Source: Pseudomonas silvicola | Lineage (GTDB): Bacteria > Pseudomonadota > Gammaproteobacteria > Pseudomonadales > Pseudomonadaceae | Assembly: GCF_026651855.1 (NCBI RefSeq) | Contig: NZ_CP093280.1 | Span: 4,752,001 to 4,816,000, forward strand | Reading direction: 5' to 3' | DNA length: 64,000 nucleotides | Part shown: piece after piece, positions 1-9,256 of the stretch | How the letters are laid out: every line of letters begins with the position of its first letter | How positions within the stretch are numbered: the first letter of the stretch is position 1 | The notes under the pieces: model-generated | What the model saw: only the letters and a program-made list of their open reading frames with translations | The model's database searches: none | What the model was told of the DNA's origin: nothing | Position numbers and translations under genes: made by a program

Positions 1-375
1 GCGGGTATTGACCGCAGGGTCCGCGTCGGCCAGTTGGTAGGGGTAGATGGACTCTTCCACGATCGGGCCCACCCACTTGTACAGCGGGTCGCGGTCGGCG
101 GTGCGGAACATTGAGTACATGATGGTCCTGGGGTGCGTCTTCAGGGCATACGTGCTGCGCATGCTGGGCAACATTTGCATGGGGAAGTCGTCCCCGGTCA
201 GCGCCATGATCGCCCTGACGATGTCGGTGGTCATGCCGGTGAGGCGGTTGTTTTCCACGTAGTTGTAGGGTGCCCACTCTTCGGTCACGACCTGGTACGG
301 CGCGGCAGCGGCGGTAGCCTGAAAAGGGTTGAGCAGCAGGCACAGCAGGGCTGCCAATAATGTCGAGTCGTTCAC
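1..375 (-). CDS. Periplasmic solute-binding protein, SBP_bac_3 type (partial, C-terminus outside window)
   Basis: The minus strand is open from a GTG at 375 to the window edge (125 codons). It begins with a short hydrophobic signal peptide (LLAALLCLLL) ending near an Ala-rich cleavage region. A typical solute-binding N-terminus follows: YQVVTEEWAPYNY, then GMTTDIVRAIM. This is the fold of polar amino-acid/ectoine-type periplasmic binding proteins, some of which act without an ABC partner. The GTG is preceded by AGGCAGGA at a usual distance, so it is preferred. The rest of the gene lies beyond position 1, so the ligand and any transporter partner cannot be judged. Confidence 0.75.
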   Translation of the reverse strand, partial: MNDSTLLAALLCLLLNPFQATAAAAPYQVVTEEWAPYNYVENNRLTGMTTDIVRAIMALTGDDFPMQMLPSMRSTYALKTHPRTIMYSMFRTADRDPLYKWVGPIVEESIYPYQLADADPAVNTR

Positions 376-427
376 GGGTCCTGCCTGATGGGCGTGCACA
401 GTCACTATAGACCGTCTTCAGGCCGGG

Positions 428-2827
428 TCAGAAGCCCAGCGTGGTGCTGAGCACCAGTTGGCGCGGGTCTCCCACCGATACGAAGTACTGGCTGACGCTG
501 GACGGGTAGTAGTGACGGTCGAACAGGTTGTTGATGTTCAATTGCACGCGCAGGTCATGCTCGCCCAGGTGCGTGTCGTAGCGGGCGAAGGCGTCGGTGA
601 TCGTGTAGGCCGGCAACTGGAAGCTGTTGGCCGGATCGCCGGCGCGCTCGCCCACATAGCGCGGGCCGCCGCCGATGCGCAGGCGGTCGCCGCCCAGCAG
701 GCCACCCAGGTCGTGGGTCAGGTACAGAGAGGCGCTATGGCGCGGCACGTTCTGCAGGGGTTTGCCGGCCAGCTCCGGGTCGCGGGTGACCCAGGCGTCG
801 GTGTAGGCATAAGCGGCCATCCATTGCCAGCCTTCGGCCACCTGGCCGCTGGCTTCCAGTTCCAGGCCCCGGGAGCGCACGGCGCCAGCGTTGCGGCTGA
901 CCGGCAGGTCGTCGACCGTCTCGCTGACCAGCACATTGCGCTTGCGGATGTCATACAGCGCGATGCTGGCCGACAGGCCATCAGGCACCTCGTATTTGAG
1001 CCCGGTCTCCCAGGCCTTGGCCTGTTCCGGGAGAATGCTGGCGTCGATGATCTGTTCGCTGGCGGCGTTGAGCGGGGCGATGCTGGAGTTGGGCTTGAAC
1101 GACTCGCTGTAGCTGCCGTACCACGACCAGTTCGGTGCGAAACGGTAGACCAGCCCGGCGCTGGGCACCCAGGCCTCGCCGTTGATGTCCGTGTTGGCGT
1201 GGAAGGGCCGCCCGCGGCCGGCGTACTGGTCGTACACCAGAAAACGCGCGCCCAGGGTGGCGATCCACTGTTCGTTGAGGTGAAGGGTATCGCGCAGGTA
1301 GAAGGCGCTGGTGCGCAGGCGGTCCAACTGGTCGCTGGCACTGGCCGACGCAAGGGTCGGCGCCACCTCCTGGCCGTACACCGGGTTTGTGTAACTGAAG
1401 GTGGTCAGGCTGGCCTGGCGCAACAGGTCGCCACGAAAATACAGCCGGTGCTCTTCGCTCAAGCCCACCAGCACTTCATGCTCCAACCCCAACCACTGGC
1501 GGCTGCCGGACAGTTCCAGTTCACCTTGCTGGGCGCGGCTGACCGAGCCCAGGGTGCCGTCCATGCTGCGGGTGAGGGTGCCCTTGGCGGGGTCCACGGC
1601 CGTGATCCGCACCTGGTACGCGTCGTAGGTTTCTTCGTTGTAGCTGTAGGCGCCGTGCAAGGTCCAGTCGTTGTCCAGCAGGTGCTTGACGCTCAGGCGC
1701 GCCAGCTCGGAGCGGCCGGTCATGTCATTGAACGGCTCGTCCAGGCGCCGCGTGTACGGAATGTCCAGCGGGTGGCCGGTCGCCGGGTTGATGGCCGTGC
1801 CGCGGTCGAACGGGGTGACGAACGTGCGGTGCTCGTAGCTCAGTTGCACCTCGCTCTGTTCGCCGTACCAGGCCAGTGAGGGCGCCACCAGGGTTTCGCG
1901 GTGCACGCCGAAGTTGCGCCAGTAGTCTTCATCCTGATGGTCGAAGATCAGCCGGTAGGCCAGGCCGCTGTCGCCCAGCGGCCCGGTGCTGTCCAGGGTT
2001 ACCGCGCTGCCGTCGCGGCCATGGGCGAAGCTCGATGCCTTGGTCTGCAGTTCATCATGGGCGCTGAGCTGTGGGGTCTTGGTGACCACGTTGATGACCC
2101 CGCCCGGGTCCTGGATGCCGTAGAGCAGGGCAGTGGGGCCCTTGAGCACTTCGACACTGTCGGTGGTGGCGTTGAAGTTGCGGCCCTGGACCACCGGCAT
2201 GCCATCGCGCATGATCGAGCCGTCGCGGTTGTCGCCGAAACCGCGCTTGATCAGGGTGTCCTGGGTGCTGCCCAGGGTGTTGCCCTGGGTCAGGCCGCTG
2301 ACATTGCGCAGGGCGTCATCCAGGGTGCGCGGCTGCTGGTCGCGCAGCACGGCGTTGTTGACCCGGCTGATGGACTGCGGCTGTTCCAGCCACGGCGCGG
2401 TGCTGTGATTGATGTGGCTGACAGGGTCGGGCTGGTAGCTGGGGCCGCGCTCGCCATTGATGTTCAAGGGTTGCAGGACAATACGGTCGTCGCTGCCGGC
2501 CAGCGTTGCCAGGGCCAGTGTGGTGGGGCTGGTGCGACGAAAGCCCAGTGGGGTGCCGACCAACAGGCGCCCCAGGGCCTGTTCCACGGTGAACTGCCCG
2601 GCGACGGCCGGGGCCTGGACCTGATAGGGCAGGTCCTCGGCGTAAACGATATTCTGACCCGTCTGACGGCTGAGGGCCGCCAGGGCGTCGGGCAGCGGCT
2701 GGGCCTTGAGCGCAATGGCGTAGCGGGGCACGGCAGCCACGGCGGCGTCGGCCAAGGCCGACGGGGGCAGTGCCAGGGGGCCGCTCAAGGCTGCTGCCAG
2801 CAAGGAGAGTCGCAACCGGCAGCGCAT
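428..2827 (-). CDS. TonB-dependent siderophore receptor with N-terminal signalling (STN) domain
   Basis: An outer-membrane receptor of 799 residues. A signal peptide (about 1-27, ending PSALA) is followed by an STN domain (about 36-105, with LPDALAALSRQTGQNIVY). A plug domain comes next (SVEVLKGPTALLYGIQDPGGVINVVTK near 230-250), then a long beta barrel ending in the aromatic residue typical of the last strand (TTLGF). Receptors with an STN domain import ferric siderophores and also signal to a FecR-type anti-sigma factor; both partners are encoded just upstream in the same direction. The cognate siderophore cannot be told from sequence. The 67-bp gap before fecR holds an AT-rich stretch that could carry a FecI-type promoter, but no clear Fur box was seen. 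Confidence 0.93.
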   Translation of the reverse strand: MRCRLRLSLLAAALSGPLALPPSALADAAVAAVPRYAIALKAQPLPDALAALSRQTGQNIVYAEDLPYQVQAPAVAGQFTVEQALGRLLVGTPLGFRRTSPTTLALATLAGSDDRIVLQPLNINGERGPSYQPDPVSHINHSTAPWLEQPQSISRVNNAVLRDQQPRTLDDALRNVSGLTQGNTLGSTQDTLIKRGFGDNRDGSIMRDGMPVVQGRNFNATTDSVEVLKGPTALLYGIQDPGGVINVVTKTPQLSAHDELQTKASSFAHGRDGSAVTLDSTGPLGDSGLAYRLIFDHQDEDYWRNFGVHRETLVAPSLAWYGEQSEVQLSYEHRTFVTPFDRGTAINPATGHPLDIPYTRRLDEPFNDMTGRSELARLSVKHLLDNDWTLHGAYSYNEETYDAYQVRITAVDPAKGTLTRSMDGTLGSVSRAQQGELELSGSRQWLGLEHEVLVGLSEEHRLYFRGDLLRQASLTTFSYTNPVYGQEVAPTLASASASDQLDRLRTSAFYLRDTLHLNEQWIATLGARFLVYDQYAGRGRPFHANTDINGEAWVPSAGLVYRFAPNWSWYGSYSESFKPNSSIAPLNAASEQIIDASILPEQAKAWETGLKYEVPDGLSASIALYDIRKRNVLVSETVDDLPVSRNAGAVRSRGLELEASGQVAEGWQWMAAYAYTDAWVTRDPELAGKPLQNVPRHSASLYLTHDLGGLLGGDRLRIGGGPRYVGERAGDPANSFQLPAYTITDAFARYDTHLGEHDLRVQLNINNLFDRHYYPSSVSQYFVSVGDPRQLVLSTTLGF

Positions 2828-2894
2828 CGGGCGTGGGCTCGGGTCAATTCAAGAGGATGCGAATATATCTCATTTGCTTTGCCGCCGCACCCTT

Positions 2895-3908
2895 TTAACG
2901 AATCACCACGGTGCCGCCGGGCAGAACGTGCTGCGAATAGCCCAGCAGCCCCTGGAACGCCGCGAGCATGGCCGCAGGGTCGTTGCTGGCGAAATCGCCG
3001 CTGACCGTGCGTGCGCCCAGTTCGTCATTGAGCAGCAGGATGCGCGCCGGGTAGTAGCGCTGCACCACAGCCAGGGCGTCGGCCAGTGGCTGACGGCGGA
3101 AGCTGATCTGGCCCTGACGCCAGCCGAAGGCCTGCTGCGGGTTGATGCTTTGCAGCGGGCCGACCTGGCCCTGGCGGTAGTCGACCCGCTGCGCGGCGTT
3201 CAGCAGCACGGGGGCCGGCGCGCCCGTGGGCTGCACCGCGACCTTGCCTTCTTCCACGCTGACCTGGGTCGCCGCGGCTTCGCGGCGCACTTCGAAATGG
3301 GTGCCCAACACCCGGACTTCGCCGTCGCCGGCATGCACCACGAATGGCTGGCCGTTGTGGCTGACATGAAAATACGCCGCGCCGCGCCGCAGGTGCACGC
3401 TGCGGCCCGCGGCAGTCAGCGACACGTCAAGCGCGCTGTTACCGTCCAGTTGCACTTCGCTACCGTCCGCCAGGGTGATGTCTCGCAGTTGCCCGGGGGC
3501 ACTGTGGTAGTCGGCCCGCAGGTCTTCCAGCCAACGTTCGGGTTGCCACAGCAGCGCCAGCACCCCGGCCAGGGCCACGGTGGCCGCCATGGCCAGTGAC
3601 ACCACACTGCGAGGGGCCGGGCGCCGGGGGGGCCGAGCGCGCAGCAGCAAGGCCTGCAGGGCGGCATCTTCCTCCTGGGCCAGCCGTGCGGCGCCGGGGG
3701 CTGTCAGTTGCCACAGGCGTCGGGCGCTGGCGTAGGCATCGGCGTTGGCCGGGTCCTGGTGCAGCCAGCGCTGCAGTTCGGCCTGCTCAAGGGTCGGCAG
3801 GCGCGTCTCGTCCAGCAGGGGGTTGTCGGGCTCGGCGGCCAGGCGGGTCACCCACAGCAGCGCGATGTCTTCGCTCGCGCGGTGGGCAGGGGGGCTGACC
3901 AGGTTCAT
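2895..3908 (-). CDS. FecR family anti-sigma factor / sigma regulator
   Basis: A 337-residue inner-membrane regulator. The N-terminal cytoplasmic part (LLWVTRLAAEPDNP, then a Trp-rich stretch about 40-65) is the DUF4880-type sigma-binding region. One membrane segment lies around 100-120 (VVSLAMAATVALAGVLALLW). The periplasmic FecR domain contains LRDITLADGSEVQLDG and VRVLGTHFEV. The C-terminus (ISFRRQPLADALAVVQRYY) is an STN-like fold that docks with the receptor. It overlaps the sigma-factor stop codon by 4 bp, so the two are translationally coupled. It relays receptor occupancy to the FecI-type factor. Confidence 0.93.
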   Translation of the reverse strand: MNLVSPPAHRASEDIALLWVTRLAAEPDNPLLDETRLPTLEQAELQRWLHQDPANADAYASARRLWQLTAPGAARLAQEEDAALQALLLRARPPRRPAPRSVVSLAMAATVALAGVLALLWQPERWLEDLRADYHSAPGQLRDITLADGSEVQLDGNSALDVSLTAAGRSVHLRRGAAYFHVSHNGQPFVVHAGDGEVRVLGTHFEVRREAAATQVSVEEGKVAVQPTGAPAPVLLNAAQRVDYRQGQVGPLQSINPQQAFGWRQGQISFRRQPLADALAVVQRYYPARILLLNDELGARTVSGDFASNDPAAMLAAFQGLLGYSQHVLPGGTVVIR

Positions 3909-4453
3909 TTCGGGGCCTTCACGGTGGGCGCGTCGACGCTACTCTTGCAGGCTTGCAAGGCGCGCATCATGTGTTTTTCCACGGCACTGGCGGAGATCCC
4001 CAGCGCCCGGGCGATATCGGCGTAGCTCTGGCCATGGATACGGTTGAGCAGGAACACATGGCGGGTGCGTTCTGGCAAGGCGCGCAGGGCCGCCTCTACC
4101 TGGTGCAACTCATGGGTGGCCTGGTGGCCGTCTTCCAGCGCCGTGGGCGCCCCGACCATCTGCTCGGGCAGCAGTGCCGATTCGGTGCGCAGGCGGCTGC
4201 GCTGGCTGCGGATATGGTCGATGGCCAGGTTGCGCGCGCTGCGCATCATGTACTGGCTCAGGTCCTGCACCTGCACGTCCTTGCGCCGCCACAGGCGTAT
4301 GAACAGTTCCTGACACAAGTCCGCGGCGGTAGCCCGGCAGGCAACCCAGCGGCTCAACTGTTTTTCCACGCGCCCCTGCTGCTGCAGGAACACGTGCAAC
4401 ATGTCCTGTGGTCCGCAGGGTTCATCCGGCTCGGGGAGGGTGGGTTTGGGCAT
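3905..4453 (-). CDS. FecI family ECF RNA polymerase sigma factor
   Basis: A 182-residue ECF sigma factor. Region 2 includes DLCQELFIRLWRR and YMMRSARNLAIDHIR. Region 4 is a helix-turn-helix with LPERTRHVFLLNRIHGQSYADIARALGIS followed by AVEKHMMRAL, the FecI signature. It should transcribe the downstream STN receptor gene when the siderophore is bound. It is the first gene of the sigma-FecR-receptor unit. No strong ribosome site is seen before the ATG at 4453. The upstream 150 bp separate it from the GGDEF/EAL gene, and no convincing Fur box was found by eye. Confidence 0.92.
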   Translation of the reverse strand: MPKPTLPEPDEPCGPQDMLHVFLQQQGRVEKQLSRWVACRATAADLCQELFIRLWRRKDVQVQDLSQYMMRSARNLAIDHIRSQRSRLRTESALLPEQMVGAPTALEDGHQATHELHQVEAALRALPERTRHVFLLNRIHGQSYADIARALGISASAVEKHMMRALQACKSSVDAPTVKAPK

Positions 4454-4604
4454 GGGCGCGGTGGGTCAGGGAAAACGCGCATGATAAGCGCTTGCAACGG
4501 CGGATGCCATGGGAAACCGGTGGGTATCATGGATGAGGCCATGAAGCCACGGTTCCCATGGCATTGATGGCCCCGCCCCTGCGGTTATTTGACAGGCAGG
4601 TCCG

Positions 4605-6962
4605 CTACCGGCAGCCGGCCCGCTCGGCCAACCAGGCCTCGAACTGGGCCGCGGGCATGGGTTGGGCAATCAGGTAGCCTTGGCCCACGTCACAGCCAGC
4701 CTGGCGCACGAACTCATATTGCTCGTCGGTTTCGATGCCTTCGGCGGTCACGCGGAACTTCAGTGCGTGGCCCAGTTGGATGATTGCCCGGGTAATGGCC
4801 ATGTGGGTAGCGGAGTGCGGCAGTTCCTGAATGAAGGCGCGGTCGATCTTGAGGTTATCCACGGGCAGCAGGTGCAGGTACGCCAGGGAGGAGTAACCGG
4901 TGCCGAAGTCATCCACCGCCGTGGTCACCCCCATTGCCTGCAGGCGCCCAAGCACACTGCGCGCCAGTTGCCGGCTTTCCAGGAACAGGCTTTCGGTCAC
5001 TTCCACTTCCAGCAGCCGCGCCGGCAACTGGTAACGTTGCAGGACGCGGCTGACCGAGCCGGCGAAGTCACTGCGCTCGATCTGCGGCACCGCGACATTG
5101 ATCGCTACGTGGCCGTCGAAGCTGCCGCGGTCACGCCAAGCCCGCAGTTGCCCACACACCTGGTCCAGCAGCCATTCGCCCATGGGCACGATCAACCCGG
5201 TACGCTCGGCCAGGGGAATGAAATCGGCCGGGGCGATCAGTCCGGCCTGCGGGTCGCGCCAGCGCATCAGCGCCTCGGCGCCCACTACCTGGCCGTCAGC
5301 CATGGCCAGTTTGGGCTGGTACCAGACCTCCAGCTCCTGGTGCTCCAGGGCACGGCGCAACGCATGCTCAAGGGTCACGCGCTCCTGCATGTGCTGGGTC
5401 ATGTGCTGCTGGTAGAAGCGATAGTCGTTGCGCCCCGCCTCCTTGGCCGCGTACATGGCCGTGTCCGCGTGGCGCAACAAGGTATCGGCGCAGCCACCGT
5501 CGGTGGGGTACAGGGCGATGCCGATGCTGGCCGTGATCAGCGCCCGGCTGCCGTCCAGCTCGAAGGGGGCCTGCAGGCAGGCAAGCAGGGCTTGCAGGCG
5601 GCTGATCACTTCCTCCAGGTGGCGGTTGATCGGCAGCACGAAGGCGAACTCATCGCCGCCCAGCCGCGCGATCATGTCGTCGGGCCGCAGGGTGCGTTGC
5701 AAGCGCACGGCCGCTTTCTGCAGCAAGAGGTCACCGGTGGGGTGGCCCAGGGTGTCGTTGACCGTCTTGAAGCCGTCCAGGTCCAGTACCAATACCGCCA
5801 GTTGCCGCCCGTGGGTGGCGGCCAGGTGAATTTCCTGGCCCAGGCGCTGGTGAAACAGCACGCGGTTGGCCAGCCCGGTGATGGCGTCGTAGTGGGCCAG
5901 GCGTTCCAGCGCGGCCTGGGTCTGTTTCAGGCGGGTGATGTCGTTGGAAATGCCCAGTACCCCCAGCAGCTTGCCGTCGGGGGTGCGCAGCGGGCATTTG
6001 GTGGTCAGGTATGTGCGGGCCAGGCCCTGGGGGTCATGGTGGATGTCTTCGAAGCGGCGCGCCTGGCCGGCGACCAGCACGGTCGAATCGTCAAGGTTCT
6101 GCTGATGGGCATCGGCCGGAATCATGAAATCGTCCCGGCGCTGCCCCACCAGCTCGGCGCTGACGTGACCTACGGCATGCTCGTACAATTGGTTGCACAG
6201 CGCCAGTCGGCCCTGGGTGTCGAACATGTAGATCAACGACGGTGCGTTGTCGACGATGGCCTGCAGCAGGGTTTTCTGACGCAGCAGTTCGGCCTTGGCT
6301 TCGCGGCGCTGAGAAATGTCGCGTACCACGGCGAAGGTCACCGGTTCGCCGTCCAGGTCCAGCACGCTCAAGGTCACTTCCGAGGGAAAGCAGCTGCCGT
6401 CCAGCCGGCGGTGCAGCCACTCGAACCGCTGCACGCCCTTGGCGTTGGCCGCCGCCATCACCGCCTCGGCACGCTCCACTGACGGCGTGCCGTCTTCCTG
6501 CTCGGGGGGCGACAAGTCCAAGGGGCTGACGTTCTTGAAGGCCGACGCATCGCTGAACCCGAACGCCGCCAGCATGGCGGCGTTGGCCTGGCTGCTGAAA
6601 CCATGCTGGTCGAGGATCCATACCGCGTCGGGGGATCGCTCGAACAGGCTGCGAAAGCGGTCTTCGCTGCGCGCCAGCGAAGCACGCACCGCCGCGTGCT
6701 CCTGGATCTGACCCTTGAGTTCCAGGTTGCGCCGCCTGACCAGGCGTTGGCTGATACTCAGTTGCACGGCAAGCATGGCCAGCACTACCAGCACGCCCAC
6801 GCACAACGCCACCAGAGGGGACTGGGGCGCAGGCCCCCAGAGCTCCAGCCGGGTGATGGCCAGCAGGCCGACCAACAAAGCCACCGTCGCCAGGAGGTAG
6901 CGGGTGCCCGGGCAACGCAGATAAGCGCGCCAGCGGCCTTGAGGGGGGGATTTCTCTATCAT
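4605..6962 (-). CDS. PAS-GGDEF-EAL cyclic-di-GMP signalling protein
   Basis: A 785-residue membrane protein. Two N-terminal membrane segments (about 22-40 and 50-70) are followed by a short coiled region and two PAS domains (about 98-220 and 226-345). A GGDEF domain with intact GGDEF (about 435) makes c-di-GMP. An EAL domain (about 525-775) has EALMRW, VDDFGTGYSSL and KIDRAFI, residues expected of an active phosphodiesterase. Both halves look catalytically competent, so the net direction is unknown. The PAS pair suggests sensing of a small ligand or redox state. It appears monocistronic. Confidence 0.93.
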   Translation of the reverse strand: MIEKSPPQGRWRAYLRCPGTRYLLATVALLVGLLAITRLELWGPAPQSPLVALCVGVLVVLAMLAVQLSISQRLVRRRNLELKGQIQEHAAVRASLARSEDRFRSLFERSPDAVWILDQHGFSSQANAAMLAAFGFSDASAFKNVSPLDLSPPEQEDGTPSVERAEAVMAAANAKGVQRFEWLHRRLDGSCFPSEVTLSVLDLDGEPVTFAVVRDISQRREAKAELLRQKTLLQAIVDNAPSLIYMFDTQGRLALCNQLYEHAVGHVSAELVGQRRDDFMIPADAHQQNLDDSTVLVAGQARRFEDIHHDPQGLARTYLTTKCPLRTPDGKLLGVLGISNDITRLKQTQAALERLAHYDAITGLANRVLFHQRLGQEIHLAATHGRQLAVLVLDLDGFKTVNDTLGHPTGDLLLQKAAVRLQRTLRPDDMIARLGGDEFAFVLPINRHLEEVISRLQALLACLQAPFELDGSRALITASIGIALYPTDGGCADTLLRHADTAMYAAKEAGRNDYRFYQQHMTQHMQERVTLEHALRRALEHQELEVWYQPKLAMADGQVVGAEALMRWRDPQAGLIAPADFIPLAERTGLIVPMGEWLLDQVCGQLRAWRDRGSFDGHVAINVAVPQIERSDFAGSVSRVLQRYQLPARLLEVEVTESLFLESRQLARSVLGRLQAMGVTTAVDDFGTGYSSLAYLHLLPVDNLKIDRAFIQELPHSATHMAITRAIIQLGHALKFRVTAEGIETDEQYEFVRQAGCDVGQGYLIAQPMPAAQFEAWLAERAGCR

Positions 6963-7251
6963 GGATGCCGATCTACCGAGTCATTTGGCGACTCCCTGTC
7001 CAGCGCGCAGGCTCCCTTGATCCTTGATATCGGAAGTCCGGGTGCAAAGTTGAGGGCCTGGGTAAAAAAAGCCCGGGGTGCAGGTGCCATCCTGCAGGCT
7101 GCACTGTGCAACGCCCCCCGAGCGTGCAAAATGCACGGCCCGGGGCGCGTTAACCTGTTGATTCTGTGTGCCGTAGAGGGGGCCGCGATTGGCCCGAACC
7201 CTGCACCGTCATTAACAGGAACAGTCGGGGGTTCACCCCGGGGAGGTCACC
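6963..7251. other. Intergenic region between divergent genes
   Basis: No convincing coding region is seen. It should hold the promoters of the GGDEF/EAL gene (minus) and the Cys-rich small protein (plus). A perfect 6-bp-stem palindrome (CGTGCA, AAA, TGCACG) lies at 7123-7137. It lacks a T tail, so it is not a typical terminator. Confidence 0.4.
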
Positions 7252-7395
7252 GTGAGTATCATCTGCCTGATCAAAGGGTGTGAGTGGGCGGTGTGTGCCC
7301 CGCAAATGCTGGGCTCGACCCAGGTGACCTGCGAGCGCTGCGCACGTTGTGGCGCGCAGCGCTACCACAGGGTGGGTACTTCATTGCCCCTGTAG
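7252..7395 (+). CDS. Cys-rich small protein, PSPA7_2676-like
   Basis: A 47-codon gene with a GTG start and a strong ribosome site (GGGGAGGT, 5-7 nt upstream). The peptide starts VSIICLIKGCEWAVC and continues with a CERCARCGAQRYH zinc-knuckle-like end. This arrangement (IICL..GC.W, then C.RC.RCG..RYH) is the one seen in the Cys-rich mini-proteins of Pseudomonas usually named after PSPA7_2676. Their function is unknown; a zinc-binding role is inferred from the paired cysteines only. Confidence 0.7.
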   Translation: MSIICLIKGCEWAVCAPQMLGSTQVTCERCARCGAQRYHRVGTSLPL

Positions 7396-7570
7396 CGGCG
7401 CCCTGGCCGCGTCACCCATGCCGGGCAGTATCTGGTACCCCGCCGGTACCGCTGACGCGGTCAGGTGGCCATCATGAAAACTCGGTCAGTTTCGCGCTTT
7501 TGACAGGCAATCTGGGCGCCACGGGTTTACGCTCCACTGCTTTCCTGCCCGAACTCGGATAACCCTGCGC

Positions 7571-8938
7571 ATGCTTGCTCCCACTGACGGTCTGCCCAGC
7601 CAGAATCGTATTCCTGCTGTCTTCGCCTTGTCCCTGGCCGTTGGCATGGCCACGTTGGACACGGCCATCGTCAACACCGCCTTGCCCACCTTGGCCAGCG
7701 GCATCGGCACCGACTCTGCGTCGGTGATCTGGGTGGTCAATGCCTATCAGCTCGCCATGGTCGCCACCATTCTGCCGTTTGCCTCCCTGGGTGAGGTGCT
7801 GGGGCATCGTCGGGTGTATCTGGGCGGGTTGATTGTTTTCCTGTTGTCTTCACTGGTATGCGGGCTGGCGTGGTCGCTGCCGTCCCTGGCTATCGCGCGA
7901 GTGGTGCAGGGCCTGGGGGCCGCGGCGATCATGAGCGTCAACACGGCGCTGCTGCGTTTTATCTACCCGGCCAACATGCTGGGGCGGGGCATGGGCTACA
8001 ACTCGTTGGTGGTGGGGCTGGCCTTTACCCTGGGGCCCACCGCGGCGTCGGCGATCCTGTCGGTGGCCAGTTGGCACTGGCTGTTTCTGATCAACGTTCC
8101 CCTGGGCGTATTGGCCGTGGTGCTCGCCTACCGCAACCTGCCCGATATCGAGCGGGCTGGCCACGATTTCGACCGGGTGGCGGCCATGCTGTGCGCCGGG
8201 CTGTTCGGTTGCCTGGTATTGGGCCTGGGGACCACGGTGCACGGTGAAAATGGCCTGCTTACTGCCGCCGAACTGATGGTAGCGCTGGTGTGCGGGGCCT
8301 TGCTCATCCGTCGTCAGGCCGGGCACCCGGCGCCGATGCTGGCGCTGGACCTGTTTCGCAGACCGCTGTTCGCTCTGTCCTCGGCCACCGCCATCTGCGC
8401 CTTCAGCACCCAGGGCCTGGCGTTCGTGGCGCTGCCGTTCCTGCTGCAGAGCGTGCTGGGCCACAGTCAGGTGGCCACGGGCTTCCTGATGACGCCGTGG
8501 CCTGCGGTGGTCGCGTTGACCGCGCTGGTGGCCGGGCGCCTGGCCGACCGCTTCTCGCCGGGTTTGCTGGGGGGCATCGGCCTGTTGGCATTGGGGTTGG
8601 GCATGGCGTCGCTGGCGCTGCTGGGCAGTGGGGCCTCGGCGTTCGACATCGGTTGGCGGATGGCCCTCTGTGGTGCCGGTTTTGGCTTCTTCCAGTCACC
8701 CAACCTCAAGGCCTTGATGACCAGCGCCCCGGCCCACCGCAGCGGCGGTGCCAGTGGCATCGTCGCGACGTCGCGTTTGCTGGGGCAGACACTGGGAGCG
8801 TCGTTGGTGGCCCTGTGTTTCCATGCCTCATTGACCAGTGGGCCGCAATGGGCGCTGTGGCTCGGATGCGTATTCGCCCTGGCGGGGAGCGTGGCCAGTG
8901 GTGCGCGGGTGTTGCAGGTGGGGGGTGGGTTTCGCTGA
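7571..8938 (+). CDS. MFS drug-type efflux transporter (DHA2/EmrB-QacA like)
   Basis: A 455-residue membrane protein with about 14 hydrophobic segments. Motifs include LDTAIVNTALPTLA in helix 1 (motif D1 of DHA2 pumps), GEVLGHRRVYLGG (the loop 2-3 motif A) and ARVVQGLGAAAIMSVNTALLR (motif B). It likely exports a toxic compound by proton antiport. It stands alone and converges with the cupredoxin gene, with only 15 bp between stop codons. The substrate is unknown. The 175 bp upstream contain no obvious strong ribosome site before the ATG. Confidence 0.88.
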   Translation: MLAPTDGLPSQNRIPAVFALSLAVGMATLDTAIVNTALPTLASGIGTDSASVIWVVNAYQLAMVATILPFASLGEVLGHRRVYLGGLIVFLLSSLVCGLAWSLPSLAIARVVQGLGAAAIMSVNTALLRFIYPANMLGRGMGYNSLVVGLAFTLGPTAASAILSVASWHWLFLINVPLGVLAVVLAYRNLPDIERAGHDFDRVAAMLCAGLFGCLVLGLGTTVHGENGLLTAAELMVALVCGALLIRRQAGHPAPMLALDLFRRPLFALSSATAICAFSTQGLAFVALPFLLQSVLGHSQVATGFLMTPWPAVVALTALVAGRLADRFSPGLLGGIGLLALGLGMASLALLGSGASAFDIGWRMALCGAGFGFFQSPNLKALMTSAPAHRSGGASGIVATSRLLGQTLGASLVALCFHASLTSGPQWALWLGCVFALAGSVASGARVLQVGGGFR

Positions 8939-8953
8939 AGCGCCCCCAGCACC

Positions 8954-9256
8954 TCACCGCGGCACCACGTGCACCGTGCCGACCATCTGCGGGTGCACGG
9001 TGCAGAAGTACTGGAACGTACCCGGTGTGGTGAAGGTGAAGGAGAACCGGTCATCGGTATCCAGCGCCGCCGACCGGAACAGGTGCGAGCTTTGCGCGAT
9101 GGTATGGGGAATGGGGTCGTGGTTTACCCACGTCACCGTGGTGCCGACGGGTACGTCCAGTGGCTGCGGGGCGAACATGAAGCCGGTGATGTCAATGCGT
9201 ACCTCGTCAGCCTGGGCCGCGCTGGCCAACAGCAGGCACAACCACCAGGCCTTCAT
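8954..9256 (-). CDS. Periplasmic type-1 copper protein (cupredoxin, amicyanin/plastocyanin like)
   Basis: A 100-residue protein with a signal peptide (about 1-16, ASAAQA) and one cupredoxin domain. The expected type-1 copper ligands are present: His51 (PHTI), Cys85 (YFCTVH), His88 and Met91. It should carry electrons or copper in the periplasm. Its ATG overlaps the stop codon of the metallophosphoesterase by 4 bp, so the two are co-translated. A divergent ECF sigma/anti-sigma pair sits beyond that gene and probably controls both. Confidence 0.9.
   Translation of the reverse strand: MKAWWLCLLLASAAQADEVRIDITGFMFAPQPLDVPVGTTVTWVNHDPIPHTIAQSSHLFRSAALDTDDRFSFTFTTPGTFQYFCTVHPQMVGTVHVVPR

Noticed and set aside
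458-1879. Long plus-strand open frame opposite the siderophore receptor
   Set aside because: It is antisense to a gene with clear domains; high GC content leaves long shadow frames.
2828-2894. Fur box in the fecR-receptor gap
   Set aside because: The AT-rich stretch matches the Fur consensus too poorly by eye to be claimed.
4662-6482. 606-codon plus-strand frame opposite the GGDEF/EAL gene
   Set aside because: It is a shadow of a well-supported gene, with composition typical of antisense frames.
7123-7137. Terminator hairpin
   Set aside because: The stem is short and no T run follows on either strand.
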